Below, in pieces: positions 16,504 to 27,851 of a DNA stretch of 64,000 bases. A program made the translations under genes and the position numbers. The stretch comes from Streptomyces uncialis. GTDB lineage: Bacteria; Actinomycetota; Actinomycetes; Streptomycetales; Streptomycetaceae. The stretch is from contig NZ_CP109583.1 in the NCBI RefSeq assembly GCF_036250755.1, positions 3,906,001-3,970,000 of the forward strand. Reading direction: 5' to 3'. The notes beneath the pieces are model-generated. The model ran no database searches and was not told where the DNA came from. It saw only the letters and a program-made list of their open reading frames with translations. Positions within the stretch are counted from its first letter, which is position 1; each line of letters opens with the position of its first letter.

Positions 16504-17445
16504 TTACGCGCGGCTCCAGGCGATGCCGTCCAGGATGTCGTGTTCGCTGACCACGACCTCCGTCGCGCCGACGCGTTCCATGACGGCCAGCAGCACCAGG
16601 GCGCCGGAGGCGATCACGTCCACGCGGCCCGGGTGCATCACCGGGATCGCCGCGCGTTCGGCGTGGGTCGACGTCAGCATGCGGTGGGTGATCCGGGCGA
16701 CGCGGTGGTAGGGGATGCGCGCGTGGTGGATCGCCGCCGGGTCGTACTCCAGCAGGTCCAGGGCGATCGCGGCGACCGTGGTCACCGAACCCGCGAGCCC
16801 GACCAGGGTGCGGGCCTCCCGCAGCGGCACGGTGCGCTCGGCGAGGTCCAGGGCCGCCTCGATGTCCGCGCGGATCGCCGCGATCTGCGCCTCGGACGGC
16901 GGGTCGCTGACCGTACCGTCGTGGACGAGGTGGCGTTCCGTCATCCGGACGCAGCCGATGTCCACCGAGCGCGCCGCGCGGACATGGTCCGCGCCGACGA
17001 CGAACTCCGTGGAACCGCCACCGATGTCGACCACCAGATACGGCTTCGCGAGGTCGTCGCGGCCCGTCAGCTCACGGGTCGCCCCGGTGAACGAGAACTC
17101 GGCCTCCTGGTCGCCGGTGATGACCTCGGGCTCCACGCCCAGGATGTCCACCACCCCGCGGACGAACTCGTCGCGGTTCTCCGCGTCCCGGCTCGCGGAG
17201 GTCGCCACGAAACGGAGCCGCTCCACGCCGTGTTCCTCGATCACCGCCGCGTACTCCCGGCACGCCGCGAACGTCCGCTCCAGCGCCTCGGGCGCCAGCC
17301 GGCCCGTACGGTCCACACCCTGGCCGAGCCGGACGATCGTCATCCGCCGTTCCAGATCGACCAGTTCACCCGTCGCCGGGTCGGCGTCCGCGACCAGCAG
17401 CCGGATCGAGTTGGTGCCGCAGTCGATCGCGGCGACCCTGGTCAC
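16504..17445 (-). CDS. ppx: Ppx/GppA family exopolyphosphatase
   Basis: 313 residues, ASKHA-fold phosphatase hydrolysing polyphosphate or pppGpp. The start is GTG 17445, whose GTGA overlaps the TGA of the DUF501 gene, so translation is coupled. The N-terminus VTRVAAIDCGTNSIRLLVAD is the phosphate-1 motif of the fold, and VVDIGGGSTEFVVG is the phosphate-2 motif. ERLRFVATSASRDAENRDEF and GLAGSVTTVAAIALDL follow in the expected order. Length matches the short actinobacterial Ppx, which lacks the HD domain of the E. coli enzyme; some such proteins act better on polyphosphate than on pppGpp. It is the last gene of the divIC-DUF501-ppx run. Confidence 0.9.
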   Translation of the reverse strand: MTRVAAIDCGTNSIRLLVADADPATGELVDLERRMTIVRLGQGVDRTGRLAPEALERTFAACREYAAVIEEHGVERLRFVATSASRDAENRDEFVRGVVDILGVEPEVITGDQEAEFSFTGATRELTGRDDLAKPYLVVDIGGGSTEFVVGADHVRAARSVDIGCVRMTERHLVHDGTVSDPPSEAQIAAIRADIEAALDLAERTVPLREARTLVGLAGSVTTVAAIALDLLEYDPAAIHHARIPYHRVARITHRMLTSTHAERAAIPVMHPGRVDVIASGALVLLAVMERVGATEVVVSEHDILDGIAWSRA

Positions 17446-17996
17446 GCCTGCCCCCCGGCGGCCGGCGCGGCCGACGGCTCGGGCGCGGGCACCACGCACG
17501 GGCCCTTGCTCCACCACTCGGGCAGCATCGCGATGGCCTCGTCGCCGAGCGGGTTGACGCCCGGTCCCGCGGCCAGCGAGTGGGCGACCAGCACATGCAG
17601 GCACTTCACACGGTCGGGCATACCGCCCGCGCTCGGGAAGCCCGTCAGCTCCTCGATCTCGTCGCGGCGCCGGATGTAGTCCTCGTGCGCCGACCGGTAC
17701 GCGGCGGCCAGCTCCGGGTCCGTGGCGAGCCGGTCCGTCATCTCCTTCATGACCCCGTTCGCCTCCAGCGTGCCGATCGCGGACGACGCCCGCGGACACG
17801 TCAGGTAGTACAGCGTCGGGAAGGGGGTGCCGTCCGGCAGCCGCGGCGCCGTCTCCACGACGTCCGGCTGACCGCAGGGGCAGCGGTGCGCGATGGCGCG
17901 CAGCCCGCGCGGCGGCCGTCCGAGCTGCTGCTGGAAGGCGGCCACATCGGCGTCGGTCGGCTCGGTGCGCGCGGTGGTCGGCGGAGAGGTTCGCAT
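17442..17996 (-). CDS. DUF501 domain protein
   Basis: 184 residues, member of the DUF501 family, which in actinobacteria sits between divIC and ppx as here. No enzyme activity is known to me. Seen: AFQQQLGRPPRGLRAIAHRC, then a possible metal site formed by HRCPCGQPDVV and LTCPRAS, and the conserved GGMPDRVKCLHVLVAHSLA with PLGDEA. These Cys/His positions suggest a small zinc-binding protein (inference). It ends in a Pro/Ala-rich tail. The start at 17996 (ATG) has only a weak ribosome site. The downstream ppx overlaps by four bases. Confidence 0.88.
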   Translation of the reverse strand: MRTSPPTTARTEPTDADVAAFQQQLGRPPRGLRAIAHRCPCGQPDVVETAPRLPDGTPFPTLYYLTCPRASSAIGTLEANGVMKEMTDRLATDPELAAAYRSAHEDYIRRRDEIEELTGFPSAGGMPDRVKCLHVLVAHSLAAGPGVNPLGDEAIAMLPEWWSKGPCVVPAPEPSAAPAAGGQA

Positions 17997-18108
17997 GCGG
18001 GGAGGTGTGTCTTTCCTGGTCGGCCCCGCCCGCCGGGGTACGGGGGCGGGGCTGCTGGTCGGAGGTGCTGAGGCCGGCCGGTGGCCGGGAGTGGTACGGA
18101 CCCGGCCC

Positions 18109-18678
18109 TCAGCGGGCGGCGGGCGCCGGACGGGGCGACGTACCGGACGGGCGGTCCGCGGCGGGCGCCGGGGGCTCGGGCGGCTCCGGACGGGTCCGGG
18201 CGGAGAGCTCCTCCTGGTCGGCCCGGTCCAGGGCGTCCCACAGATTGGCGTACCAGGCCCGGTCCGCCGCGCCGCGGTCGGCGCGCCGCTCCTCGGTGCC
18301 CCGGGGATCGACCACGGTGTAACCGGTCTCGCCCGGCAGCACGTAGTGCAGCCGCTCCCTTATCCGCTGCTCGGCGTACGCGTCGTCCTGCCAGCGGGCC
18401 TTGGAGTCCCGCAGCTGTTCGACCCGGGCGCGGGCCTCCTCGCGCTCACGGAGCTGGTCCGCGATGTCGGCGCGCTGGGACACGTACTGCCGTATCGGGA
18501 AGGCGAGGGCGACGATCAGGGAGCACAGGACCAGGGTCAGCAGGGCCGCGCGGCCGGTGAGACGGGAACGGCGGGCCTGGCGCCTGGTCTGGGAGCGGTA
18601 GACCCGGGCGGCGGTCTGCTCGCCGAGCAGGCGCAGCCGGGTCGTGGTGGAGAACCGGTCCCGGTCCTTGACGGCCAT
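18109..18678 (-). CDS. divIC: Septum formation initiator DivIC/FtsB family
   Basis: 189 residues, bitopic cell-division protein that joins FtsL and FtsQ to activate septal wall synthesis. The start is ATG 18678, with GGAGG eight bases before. Seen: a basic cytoplasmic N-terminus (residues 1-42), one TM (about 43-62, ALLTLVLCSLIVALAFPI), then a coiled coil QRADIADQLREREEARARVE, and the family segment KARWQDDAYAEQRIRERLHY followed by VLPGETGYTVVDP. The C-terminal 45 residues are Pro/Ala-rich. In Streptomyces, divIC is needed for efficient sporulation septation rather than growth. Its position 88 bp downstream of eno is conserved. Confidence 0.9.
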   Translation of the reverse strand: MAVKDRDRFSTTTRLRLLGEQTAARVYRSQTRRQARRSRLTGRAALLTLVLCSLIVALAFPIRQYVSQRADIADQLREREEARARVEQLRDSKARWQDDAYAEQRIRERLHYVLPGETGYTVVDPRGTEERRADRGAADRAWYANLWDALDRADQEELSARTRPEPPEPPAPAADRPSGTSPRPAPAAR

Positions 18679-18766
18679 CTGTCCCGCCTCCCCGTGAGTA
18701 CGTACGTCCCCGCACACGGTACGGGACCGGGTGCGGGGACGGACGCAACTGGGTCGGCCGAGGGGG

Positions 18767-21335
<2,569 letters not shown>

Positions 21336-21365
21336 CAGCGGGGGGGGGAGCTCCGGAAAGGGGGC

Positions 21366-21395
21366 CGCCCCGACGCGGGCGGGTGCGTCGGGGCG
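21366..21395 (-). terminator. Terminator of rpfA
   Basis: A perfect 11-bp stem (21366-21376 with 21385-21395) with an 8-base loop lies about 70 bases past the rpfA stop on its transcribed strand. Confidence 0.6.
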
Positions 21396-21465
21396 GGCTT
21401 CCCGGCCGGGGCGGGGTGCGGCCCGGCCGGGTGGGGGATGGTTCAGGGAACCGGGGGTCCTGGGA

Positions 21466-22221
21466 TCAGGACAGGTGGAGCTGCTGACCGGGGAAGATGA
21501 AGTCCGCGTCGTCGACGATGTCGTCGTTCAGCTCGAACAGCTTCTGCCAGCCACCCTTGACACCCTCGGCGTCGGCGATCGCGCTCAGCGTGTCACCGGT
21601 CTTGACCTTGTACTCGCCGTCGCCCTTCTCGACCTTCTTGCCGGTCGGGGTCTCGATCTTCTCGGCGGGCGCGGCGGGCTTCGGCGCCTGGCTCGGCGCG
21701 GCGGCCGGAGCGCGGTCCTGCGAACGCGAGGCGCGCTGCTCGGTCTCCTGCTGCGGCTGCGGCGCGGGAGCGCTCTGCTGCGGCTGCTGCTGGGGCTGGG
21801 TCTGCTGCGGCTGCGGCTTCGGCTGCTCGGCGGCGCCGCCACCGTACGCGGCACCGGACAGGCCGACACCACAGCTCGGCCAGGCACCCTTGCCCTGACC
21901 GGCGAGGACCTTCTCGGCGATCTCGATCTGCTGGGACTTGGTGGCCTGGTTGGCGGTGGCCGCGTACGCGGTGCCGCCGAAGGCCGCCCAGGTGGAGGCG
22001 GAGAACTGGAGGCCGCCGTAGTAACCGTTGCCGGTGTTGATCGACCAGTTGCCGCCGGACTCGCACTGGGCGACGGTGTCCCACTCGGACGCGGTGGCGG
22101 CGGAAGCGGTGCCCGCGGCCATCAGCGGGGCGGCGACGGCCGCGCCGGTCACACCGGCGAGGGCGACGATACGGGTGGCCTTGCTGGGCTTGCGGTGCTT
22201 GCCCTTGCCGGAAAGCAGCAT
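21466..22221 (-). CDS. rpfA: Resuscitation-promoting factor with LysM domain (RpfA)
   Basis: 251 residues, secreted peptidoglycan hydrolase that helps spores germinate. Seen: a basic N-terminus and hydrophobic signal (residues 17-42, cleavage after TASA), the RPF transglycosylase-like domain (about 44-117, [20 protein letters not shown] with the catalytic Glu, and [18 protein letters not shown]), a Pro/Gln-rich wall linker (about 125-185), and a C-terminal LysM (about 200-250, [18 protein letters not shown]). ATG 22221 is the start, preceded by GAGGGGATGACTTC. Its long leader is a c-di-AMP riboswitch. A related RPF gene lies just upstream in the same direction. Confidence 0.94.
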   Translation of the reverse strand: MLLSGKGKHRKPSKATRIVALAGVTGAAVAAPLMAAGTASAATASEWDTVAQCESGGNWSINTGNGYYGGLQFSASTWAAFGGTAYAATANQATKSQQIEIAEKVLAGQGKGAWPSCGVGLSGAAYGGGAAEQPKPQPQQTQPQQQPQQSAPAPQPQQETEQRASRSQDRAPAAAPSQAPKPAAPAEKIETPTGKKVEKGDGEYKVKTGDTLSAIADAEGVKGGWQKLFELNDDIVDDADFIFPGQQLHLS

Positions 22222-22225
22222 GAAG

Positions 22226-22470
22226 TCATCCCCTCACCGACGCCTACGAGGTGAGCTGTCGGGTTCGGGCCGAATGAGTTGCCCGGCCGCGCGTCTGGCG
22301 CGCGGCTCCACCCCTAGCCGGTCGGCTTCCGTGTCCCGCAGTCCTGTCGACTCCGTGAACGGTCGCGCCCGGCGCTTACCTTGGGTCCCCCGCTCCTGCC
22401 TACGGCGCTTTACGCGTCGAGTGTTCCCGAGCCTCCGTCGGCAGGATTCGGCGTGACGGCGATCGGTGCC
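22226..22470 (-). ncRNA. c-di-AMP riboswitch (ydaO/yuaA type) in the rpfA leader
   Basis: Read on the minus strand, this leader carries the conserved blocks of the ydaO class: CGAATCCTGCCGACGGAGG, later AGGCAGGAGCGGGGGACCCA, then GGGGTGGAGCC, a variable GCGCGC hairpin, and near the 3' end CCGAACCCGACAGCTCACC followed by GTAGGCGTCGG. These occur in the right order and spacing. The last helix (GGTGAG, GGCGTCGGTGAGG) is next to the start codon at 22221. In Streptomyces this riboswitch is known upstream of rpfA, where c-di-AMP lowers expression. It is off-state control at transcription by family precedent. Confidence 0.92.
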
Positions 22471-22490
22471 CGCAGTGGCGAGCGGTCCTG

Positions 22491-22520
22491 ACCGTACGCA
22501 TGGGCGCGGCCGGAATTCAA
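22491..22520 (-). promoter_or_regulatory. Probable rpfA promoter
   Basis: On the minus strand TTGAAT (22520-22515) and TACGGT (22496-22491) are separated by 18 bp, matching a vegetative -35/-10. A start near 22484 would place the riboswitch at the very 5' end of the transcript. Confidence 0.5.
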
Positions 22521-22535
22521 AGCTCACCCCGGCCG

Positions 22536-22553
22536 GTGAGACTCATGTCTCAC
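22536..22553. promoter_or_regulatory. Operator-like palindrome above the rpfA promoter
   Basis: GTGAGAC-TCAT-GTCTCAC, with exact 7-base arms, lies just upstream of the -35 box. This is an activator position. CRP-type proteins bind GTG-N-CAC palindromes of this length, but the match is not close enough to name one. Confidence 0.4.
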
Positions 22554-22591
22554 TTCCGCCCCATGCGCCAAAAGCGGACATTCAGTGCGAA

Positions 22592-23737
22592 CTACAGCTT
22601 CTTCTTGGCTGTTTCGGGCACCAGATCAAGGCTCTGGCCAGGCAGGATCAGGTCGGGGTCGGTCCCGACGGTCCCCTTGTTGCCGTCATAGAGGGCGCTC
22701 CAACCACCCTCGACACCCTGGGAGTCGGCGATGTCCCACAGGTTGTCGCCCGACTGCACCGTGTACGACTTGTCCAGTTCGTCACGGGTTGTCCCGCCGC
22801 GTGAGGCATGTCGTCCGGCCGGGTCACCGGCACGGGAGTCGACGGCCTCCTCGGTCGCCGGGCCGCCGCGGTGGCGGCCCGCGCCGGTGTCCTCACCCGT
22901 GGCCGGGTCGGCGGTCGCGCTCGGCGAAGCACCGTCCGTCGACTCCGACTTGGGGGACTCGTCCGGCGAGGTCTCGGCACCGGTCGGCGCGGTCGTCCCG
23001 TCGGTGCTGCCCGTACCGCCCGTGCTCTTGCCGGCCTCCGGCTCGTCCGTGGCCGTGGCCGTGGCGTCGCCCGCCCCGGTCGTCGGGGCGGCGGACGGGG
23101 ACGCGTCCGTAGCCGCCTCCGTGGCCGTACCGGTCTTCGCGGCGCGCTCCTTGTCGCGGGCGTCGCCCTTGGCGCCGAGCCCGCGGGGCGTCGTGTTCGT
23201 GGCGGAGCCCGACGTGTCGGACGACTGACTCGGCGAAGGCGATGTCCCCTTCTTCCCGGACGTACCGGACGAAGGGGCCGGGGTGGCGGCCTTGCCGTCC
23301 GAACCGCCGGGCTTCGCCGCGGCGGACGGCAGGACACCCGGGTCGACGTCCGCGGGCGGGGCGTCCTTGGTGAGGCCGACGGAGACACCGCAGCCGGGCC
23401 AGGCACCGGGACCCTGTGCGGCGAGGACCCGCTCCCCGACGGTGATCTGCTGGGAGCGGCTGGCCTGGTCCGGCCCGGTGGCGTAGGCGAGCCCGCCGTA
23501 CTCCGTCCAGGTCTCCTGGGACAGCTGGAGCCCGCCGTAGAAGCCGTTGCCGTCGTCGGCGCTCCAGGCGCCGCCGCTCTCGCACTCGGCGAGCCGGTCC
23601 CAGGTTCCCGCCTCAGCGGCGGTGGCACCGGTCGCGCCGAGCAGTGGAATGGCGATCGCCGAGCCGGTGACCCCGGCTGCGACGACCAGAGCGGGTGCCT
23701 GACGAGGGCGACGGTGACGACCGTTCCCGGAGCGCAT
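22592..23737 (-). CDS. Second resuscitation-promoting factor with LysM domain
   Basis: 381 residues, secreted wall hydrolase paralogous to the neighbouring rpfA. The start is ATG 23737, with GAAAGG seven bases before. Seen: signal peptide (residues 14-40), RPF domain (about 42-118, TWDRLAECESGGAWSADDGN with the catalytic Glu), a very long Ser/Thr/Pro/Gly/Asp-rich linker (about 125-320), and a C-terminal LysM (about 326-378, YTVQSGDNLWDIADSQGVEG). The linker is much longer than in RpfA and should span the wall. In Streptomyces the gene next to rpfA is called rpfC; I leave the symbol blank because orthology was not tested. No riboswitch is seen upstream. Confidence 0.92.
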   Translation of the reverse strand: MRSGNGRHRRPRQAPALVVAAGVTGSAIAIPLLGATGATAAEAGTWDRLAECESGGAWSADDGNGFYGGLQLSQETWTEYGGLAYATGPDQASRSQQITVGERVLAAQGPGAWPGCGVSVGLTKDAPPADVDPGVLPSAAAKPGGSDGKAATPAPSSGTSGKKGTSPSPSQSSDTSGSATNTTPRGLGAKGDARDKERAAKTGTATEAATDASPSAAPTTGAGDATATATDEPEAGKSTGGTGSTDGTTAPTGAETSPDESPKSESTDGASPSATADPATGEDTGAGRHRGGPATEEAVDSRAGDPAGRHASRGGTTRDELDKSYTVQSGDNLWDIADSQGVEGGWSALYDGNKGTVGTDPDLILPGQSLDLVPETAKKKL

Positions 23738-23799
23738 ACGGGGGCCTTTCGTGGGACGTCAGGGGCAACGCGGCGGGTGGGGACCGCCGGGTCGACGTG

Positions 23800-23829
23800 A
23801 ACGTAGCGGCTCTCGAACGTTTGTCACAA
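23800..23829 (-). promoter_or_regulatory. Candidate promoter of the second RPF gene
   Basis: On the minus strand TTGTGA (23829-23824) and TACGTT (23805-23800) are 18 bp apart, about 62 bp before the start codon. The -10 fits TAnnnT and the -35 is a fair match. Confidence 0.4.
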
Positions 23830-23856
23830 GTCGATGCAGCGCAGATCACGTGGAAG

Positions 23857-25176
23857 TCACGGAGCTGACATACCGTCAACAGCTGCGTTCCGGACAACCG
23901 GTGAGAAGCTGACGGGCAGGGTCCGCAGGCCCCGCATGATGAGCCCGCCGCGCCATCTCAACTCCTCGGGCGCCGCCGCGAGTTCGAGGTCCGGAAGCCG
24001 TGTCAGCAGGGCCGCCAGCGCGATCTGTCCCTCCATCCGGGCGAGGGGCGCGCCCAGGCAGTAGTGGATGCCGTGGCCGTAGCCGAGATGCGGATTCTCG
24101 CGGCGCGTCAGATCGAGGGTGTCGGGGCGGTCGAATCGCGCCGGATCGCGGTCGGCGGCGGCGAGGACGACGAGTACGGGGTCCCCGCGCCCGATGTCCT
24201 GCCCGCCGAGCCGCAGCGGCTCGGTGGCGAAGCGCCAGGTGGCCATCTCCACCGGCCCGTCGAAGCGCAGCAGTTCCTCCACCGCGGTGGCGAGGAGAAC
24301 CCCGTCCCCGCTCCCGTTCCCGTGTCCCCCGCCGGCGCCGCCGGCGCCTTCGCCGCCGGTGAGCGAGCGCTGGAGCAGGGCGCGCTGCTCGGGGTGGGTG
24401 AGCAGGGCGAACGTACCGTTCCCGATGAGGTTCACGGTCGTCTCGAACCCGGCGAACAGCAGGATGAACGCCATCGCCGCGGCCTCGTTCCCGCTGAGGT
24501 GCTCACCGTGGTCGGAGGCCCGGATGAGACCGGAGATCAGATCGTCGCCGGGGTCGGCCCGCTTGCGCTCGATCAGGTCCACGAGATAGCCGCGCATCTT
24601 CTTCACCGACCGGGCGACCCCGCCGCGCGGACCGCCGCCGTGCCGGATCATCATGCCCGCCCAGTCCCGGAAGTCGTCCTGGTCCTCGGCCGGTACGCCG
24701 AGCAGGTCGCAGATCGCGTAGATGGGCAGCGGGAACGCGAAGTCGTGGATGAGGTCGGCCTCGCCCTTCGCGGCGAATCCGTCGACGAGGCGGTCCGTCA
24801 GCTCCCGCACCCGCGGCTCGAAGGCGGCGATCCGGCGCGGGGTGAACGCCTTCGAGACGAGCCGGCGCAGCCGGGTGTGGTCCGGCGGGTCGATGTTGAG
24901 CAGATGCGTCATCAGCTCGGCCTTGCGTTCGCCCGGGATGCCCGTTCTGCCCCGGGCGTCGGCGGGCTCGTCGTGATGCGCCGGATTCTTGCTGAGCCGC
25001 GCGTCCGCGAGGACCTGGCGGGCATCCGCGTAACGGGTCACCAGCCAGGCCTCGACGCCGCTGGGCAGCCGGGTGCGGTGCACGGGGGCGTGCTCACGGA
25101 GCCAGGCGTACGCGGGGTACGGATCGGTGGCGAACTCCCAGGTGAAGAGGTCGGGGGCGGGCGGCGGGGCGGTCAT
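23857..25176 (-). CDS. Cytochrome P450
   Basis: 439-residue class I bacterial P450 (monooxygenase needing ferredoxin). ATG 25176 lies two bases after the mazG stop (TGA-CG-ATG), so the pair is translationally coupled. Seen: I-helix AGFETT (residues 242-247), K-helix ELLR (301-304), and the heme loop HLGYGHGIHYCLGAPLARM with Cys 373 as the iron ligand. The acid of the I-helix is Glu in place of the more usual Asp/Glu-Thr pair, which is normal. An unusual Gly-rich insertion (274-291, GGEGAGGAGGGHGNGSGDG) sits in the J-K region. No ferredoxin gene is adjacent. The substrate cannot be inferred, and pairing with mazG may be coincidental. Confidence 0.93.
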   Translation of the reverse strand: MTAPPPAPDLFTWEFATDPYPAYAWLREHAPVHRTRLPSGVEAWLVTRYADARQVLADARLSKNPAHHDEPADARGRTGIPGERKAELMTHLLNIDPPDHTRLRRLVSKAFTPRRIAAFEPRVRELTDRLVDGFAAKGEADLIHDFAFPLPIYAICDLLGVPAEDQDDFRDWAGMMIRHGGGPRGGVARSVKKMRGYLVDLIERKRADPGDDLISGLIRASDHGEHLSGNEAAAMAFILLFAGFETTVNLIGNGTFALLTHPEQRALLQRSLTGGEGAGGAGGGHGNGSGDGVLLATAVEELLRFDGPVEMATWRFATEPLRLGGQDIGRGDPVLVVLAAADRDPARFDRPDTLDLTRRENPHLGYGHGIHYCLGAPLARMEGQIALAALLTRLPDLELAAAPEELRWRGGLIMRGLRTLPVSFSPVVRNAAVDGMSAP

Positions 25177-25178
25177 CG

Positions 25179-26315
25179 TCAGCGGGTCCCGCCGGGTGCG
25201 GTACGGCCGGTGTCCGCCGGGTCCACGGGGTCCGTCCCCCGGGTGTCCGCAGGGTCCGTTCCCCCGGTGCCCGGGTCCTCGGCGGCCGGGGTGTCCCTGT
25301 CCTCGGTGTCCGTGATGTCCGGGTCCTCGGCGGCCGGGTGGCCGGGGTGGGTCTCGGCGGTTCGGATGGCGTCGCGGTAGGCGCGGGCCGCGGCGCGCAG
25401 GGCGGCCTCCGGGTCGACGCCCTCCGCCTCGGCCCGGACGGCCATCGCCAGCAGGTCGTAGCCGATGCCGGGACCGGACGGCACGGGCACCGGCAGACCG
25501 GCCTTCCTGGCCCGGAAGGCCAGCTTGGCGGCGAGCGCGAGGCCCGGCTGGCCCAGCGGGACGCCGTCGGTGACGGAGTCCCGGTCCTTCTCCTCGGCCT
25601 TGGTGCTCAGCCACAGCGCCCTGACCTCCTCCGGGGTCCGCGCGACGGCGTCCCCGAAGACATGGGGGTGGCGGTTGATGAGCTTGGTCACGATCCCCGC
25701 GGCGATGTCGTCCACGGAGAACGGGGCCTCCTCGTCGTCCTCCGCGATCCGCGCGTGGAAGATCACCTGGAGCAGTACGTCGCCGAGTTCCTCGCGCAGT
25801 TCGTCGCGGTCGCCGTCCTCGATGGCCTCGACCAGTTCGTAGGACTCCTCGATGGCGTACTTGGCGAGGCCCTCGTGGGTCTGGAGCGACGACCAGGGGC
25901 AGACGGCGCGGATCCGGTCCATGACCTGGACGAGGTCCAGCAGCCGGGCGCCCGGGAGGTCGTACGAGCCGGGGAGGAGTTCCAGGTCGGGCATCTGCAC
26001 CCGGCCGGAACCGGCGAGGCGGGCGAGGCCGTCGGTGAGCCGGGACTCGCCCTCGCCCACCGCGAGGACGGCGACGGTCCGGCCGCCCTGGGTCGCGTCG
26101 ACCAGTTCGTGGGCGTCGGGCGCCGCGATCTCCACGGTGACGCCGGCTTCGCGGAGGTACGGGAGCTGGGGGTGGCCGGGGTCCGCGCAGACGACTCGGT
26201 CGGCGTCGTGGAGGGTGCGCCAGGCGGGCCAGGAGAGGAGGCCCGGGGCGACGCGGTGGGTGGTGGTCACCATCACGACCCGGCCTTGGGGTGTGGGTGT
26301 GTTTGTCTCGCTCAC
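25179..26315 (-). CDS. mazG: Nucleoside triphosphate pyrophosphohydrolase MazG
   Basis: 378 residues, all-alpha NTP pyrophosphatase that cleans abnormal (d)NTPs. The N-terminal 120 residues resemble the tetrapyrrole-methylase-like domain fused to actinobacterial MazG. The catalytic domain runs from about 130 (LDLVQVMDRIRAVCPWSSLQTHE), with metal ligands in YAIEESYELVEAI and ELREELGDVLLQVIFHA (the EExxE...ExxD pattern). KLINRHPHVFGD and TPEEVRALW follow. The last 50 residues are a low-complexity tail of repeated Asp-Pro-Ala-Asp/Thr-Gly type phrases. The start is a GTG at 26315 with a weak ribosome site, so an internal start is possible. It heads a two-gene unit with the P450. Confidence 0.9.
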   Translation of the reverse strand: MSETNTPTPQGRVVMVTTTHRVAPGLLSWPAWRTLHDADRVVCADPGHPQLPYLREAGVTVEIAAPDAHELVDATQGGRTVAVLAVGEGESRLTDGLARLAGSGRVQMPDLELLPGSYDLPGARLLDLVQVMDRIRAVCPWSSLQTHEGLAKYAIEESYELVEAIEDGDRDELREELGDVLLQVIFHARIAEDDEEAPFSVDDIAAGIVTKLINRHPHVFGDAVARTPEEVRALWLSTKAEEKDRDSVTDGVPLGQPGLALAAKLAFRARKAGLPVPVPSGPGIGYDLLAMAVRAEAEGVDPEAALRAAARAYRDAIRTAETHPGHPAAEDPDITDTEDRDTPAAEDPGTGGTDPADTRGTDPVDPADTGRTAPGGTR

Positions 26316-26373
26316 GGATTGAACCTAACCCGTCGCCCCACCTTCGCCCGCGCCCCGGGGTCTGTCCGGCGGG

Positions 26374-27147
26374 ACGCCTTCGCTTGCGCTTCCGAGGTCT
26401 GTCCGGCTGGGCGCACCTGTTCCTGTGCGGGCCGTTCGTGGGTGCGCAGTTCCCCGCGGGTCGCCTTCGCTTGCGCTTCCCAGGTCTGTCCGGGTGGGCG
26501 CACCTGTTCCTGTGCGGGCCGTTCGTGGGTGCGCAGTTCCCCGCGGGTCGCCTTCGCTCGCGCTTCCCAGGTCTGTCCGGCTGGGCGCACTTGTCCCCGC
26601 ACAGGTCATTCGTGGGTGCGCAGTTCCCCGCGCCCCTGGATGCTGCCCCATTGCGGCTGCTCTTCGGGTGCGGGTCCGCCCTCGTCTTTTGCGCAGTTCC
26701 CCGCGCCCCTGGGTTGCGCCCCTTGCGGTTTCCGTCCGGCTGCGGGTGGTCCTTGGTTGCTCGCGCAGTTCCCCGCGCCCCTGGGTTTCCTGTGCTGGGC
26801 CTGCTTGTGCCCGTGCGGGTCGGACGGGGGTGCGCAGTTCCCCGCGCCCCTTAAGGGGCACCCCCTTCCTCCCGCAGTCGCGCTGCTGCGGGAGGGGGTG
26901 GGCGGGAATCTCTGCCCGCAGACTCCGATGCTCTTCAGTGGAGCAACTGCACGACTTACCGAGCGTGTCGGATCGAGGACGGAGAATCCCGACCGGCACC
27001 GACCCGAAGAACCGACCGGATGCGCCCCAAAGGGGCGCGGGGAACTGCGCACCCCACGAGCGACCCGCACAGGACCGAAGTACGTCCCGCCGGACAGACC
27101 TGGGAAGCGCAAGCGAAGGCGCCCCGCAGGGAACCGCGAAACCCACG
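26374..27147. repeat. Mosaic repeat array 3
   Basis: Core starts at 26444, 26531, 26618, 26691, 26763 and 26832 (spacings 87, 87, 73, 72, 69), followed by a full C element (26890-27030) with a stem-loop (CCTCCCGCAG/CTGCGGGAGG) at its left edge, then an inverted core (27031-27050) and inverted B sequence. The array fills the interval between mazG and the SurA-like gene. Confidence 0.92.
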
Positions 27148-27158
27148 AAGCGCGAGTG

Positions 27159-27830
27159 CTACGTCTCCGTGGGGGTGTCCGGCTTGGTGACGACGTGGAG
27201 CCAAGGCGTGCCCGCGTCCGTACGGCCGACCCGGCCGTCACCGCTGACGCCCCACTTCCCGTAGCGGGGGTTCACGCTGACGTCGAGCTTCTTGGACGCG
27301 GTCGACAGCGCCTTCCAGAAGGCCCGCTGCCCCGCCTCCGTGTCCATCCCGACCCCGAGGGACTCCGCCAGCTTCTGCGCCGCGACCTCCGTACGGAGAC
27401 TCGCGTCGAGCTGCGACGGCGGGACGTTGTACTGCTGGAGCCACGCGGCGCGCAGCCCCTCCGCGCCCCCGGCCTGCTGTTCGAGGCCGAGGCGCATCTG
27501 CTGGACGTCCTTGCGGGTCACGCTCACCCCGGCGTCCTTGACGGCCTGGTCGAGGACCTTGTCGAGGACCATGGTGTGCAGGGTGTTGCGGGCGAGCCCC
27601 CCGGAGCGGGTGAGGGACGCCTCGTACTGCTCGGAGTCCCCGAGGATGTCCCGCTGCGCGGTCCGGACCGCGTTGACCCGGTTCTCCAGCTGCGCGACCG
27701 TGATGCGCTGGTCCCCCACGACGGCCGCCGCGCCCGGCCGCGCGTCGTTGCCGCACGCGGTGAGCAAGGGGGTCGCCGCGAGGAGCGCGGCGGTGGAGAC
27801 AGTGACTGCGATGCGACGGCGGCGGTGCAA
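27159..27830 (-). CDS. SurA-like N-terminal domain lipoprotein
   Basis: 223 residues if started at the TTG at 27830, which lies five bases after GGAGG and gives a normal signal peptide (HRRRRIAVTVSTAALLAATP) with lipobox LLTAC; a GTG further up at 27869 would add an unlikely Cys-containing leader. The mature part carries a SurA N-terminal type fold: VGDQRITVAQLENRVNAV, LVLDKVLDQAVKDAGVSVTRKDV, then VPPSQLDASLRTEVAAQKL. SurA-type proteins are extracytoplasmic chaperones for exported proteins. No peptidyl-prolyl isomerase domain is seen, so chaperone only (inference). The promoter region contains a perfect inverted repeat at 27852. Confidence 0.87.
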   Translation of the reverse strand: MHRRRRIAVTVSTAALLAATPLLTACGNDARPGAAAVVGDQRITVAQLENRVNAVRTAQRDILGDSEQYEASLTRSGGLARNTLHTMVLDKVLDQAVKDAGVSVTRKDVQQMRLGLEQQAGGAEGLRAAWLQQYNVPPSQLDASLRTEVAAQKLAESLGVGMDTEAGQRAFWKALSTASKKLDVSVNPRYGKWGVSGDGRVGRTDAGTPWLHVVTKPDTPTET

Positions 27831-27851
27831 AGGAGCCTCCCGGCAGCGAGA

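Noticed and set aside
24064..25380. Long plus-strand frame over the P450 gene
   Set aside because: Shadow frame caused by high third-position GC; the minus strand carries all P450 motifs.
23857..26315. Natural-product cluster indicated by the P450
   Set aside because: A single P450 coupled to mazG with no biosynthetic, ferredoxin or transport genes around it.
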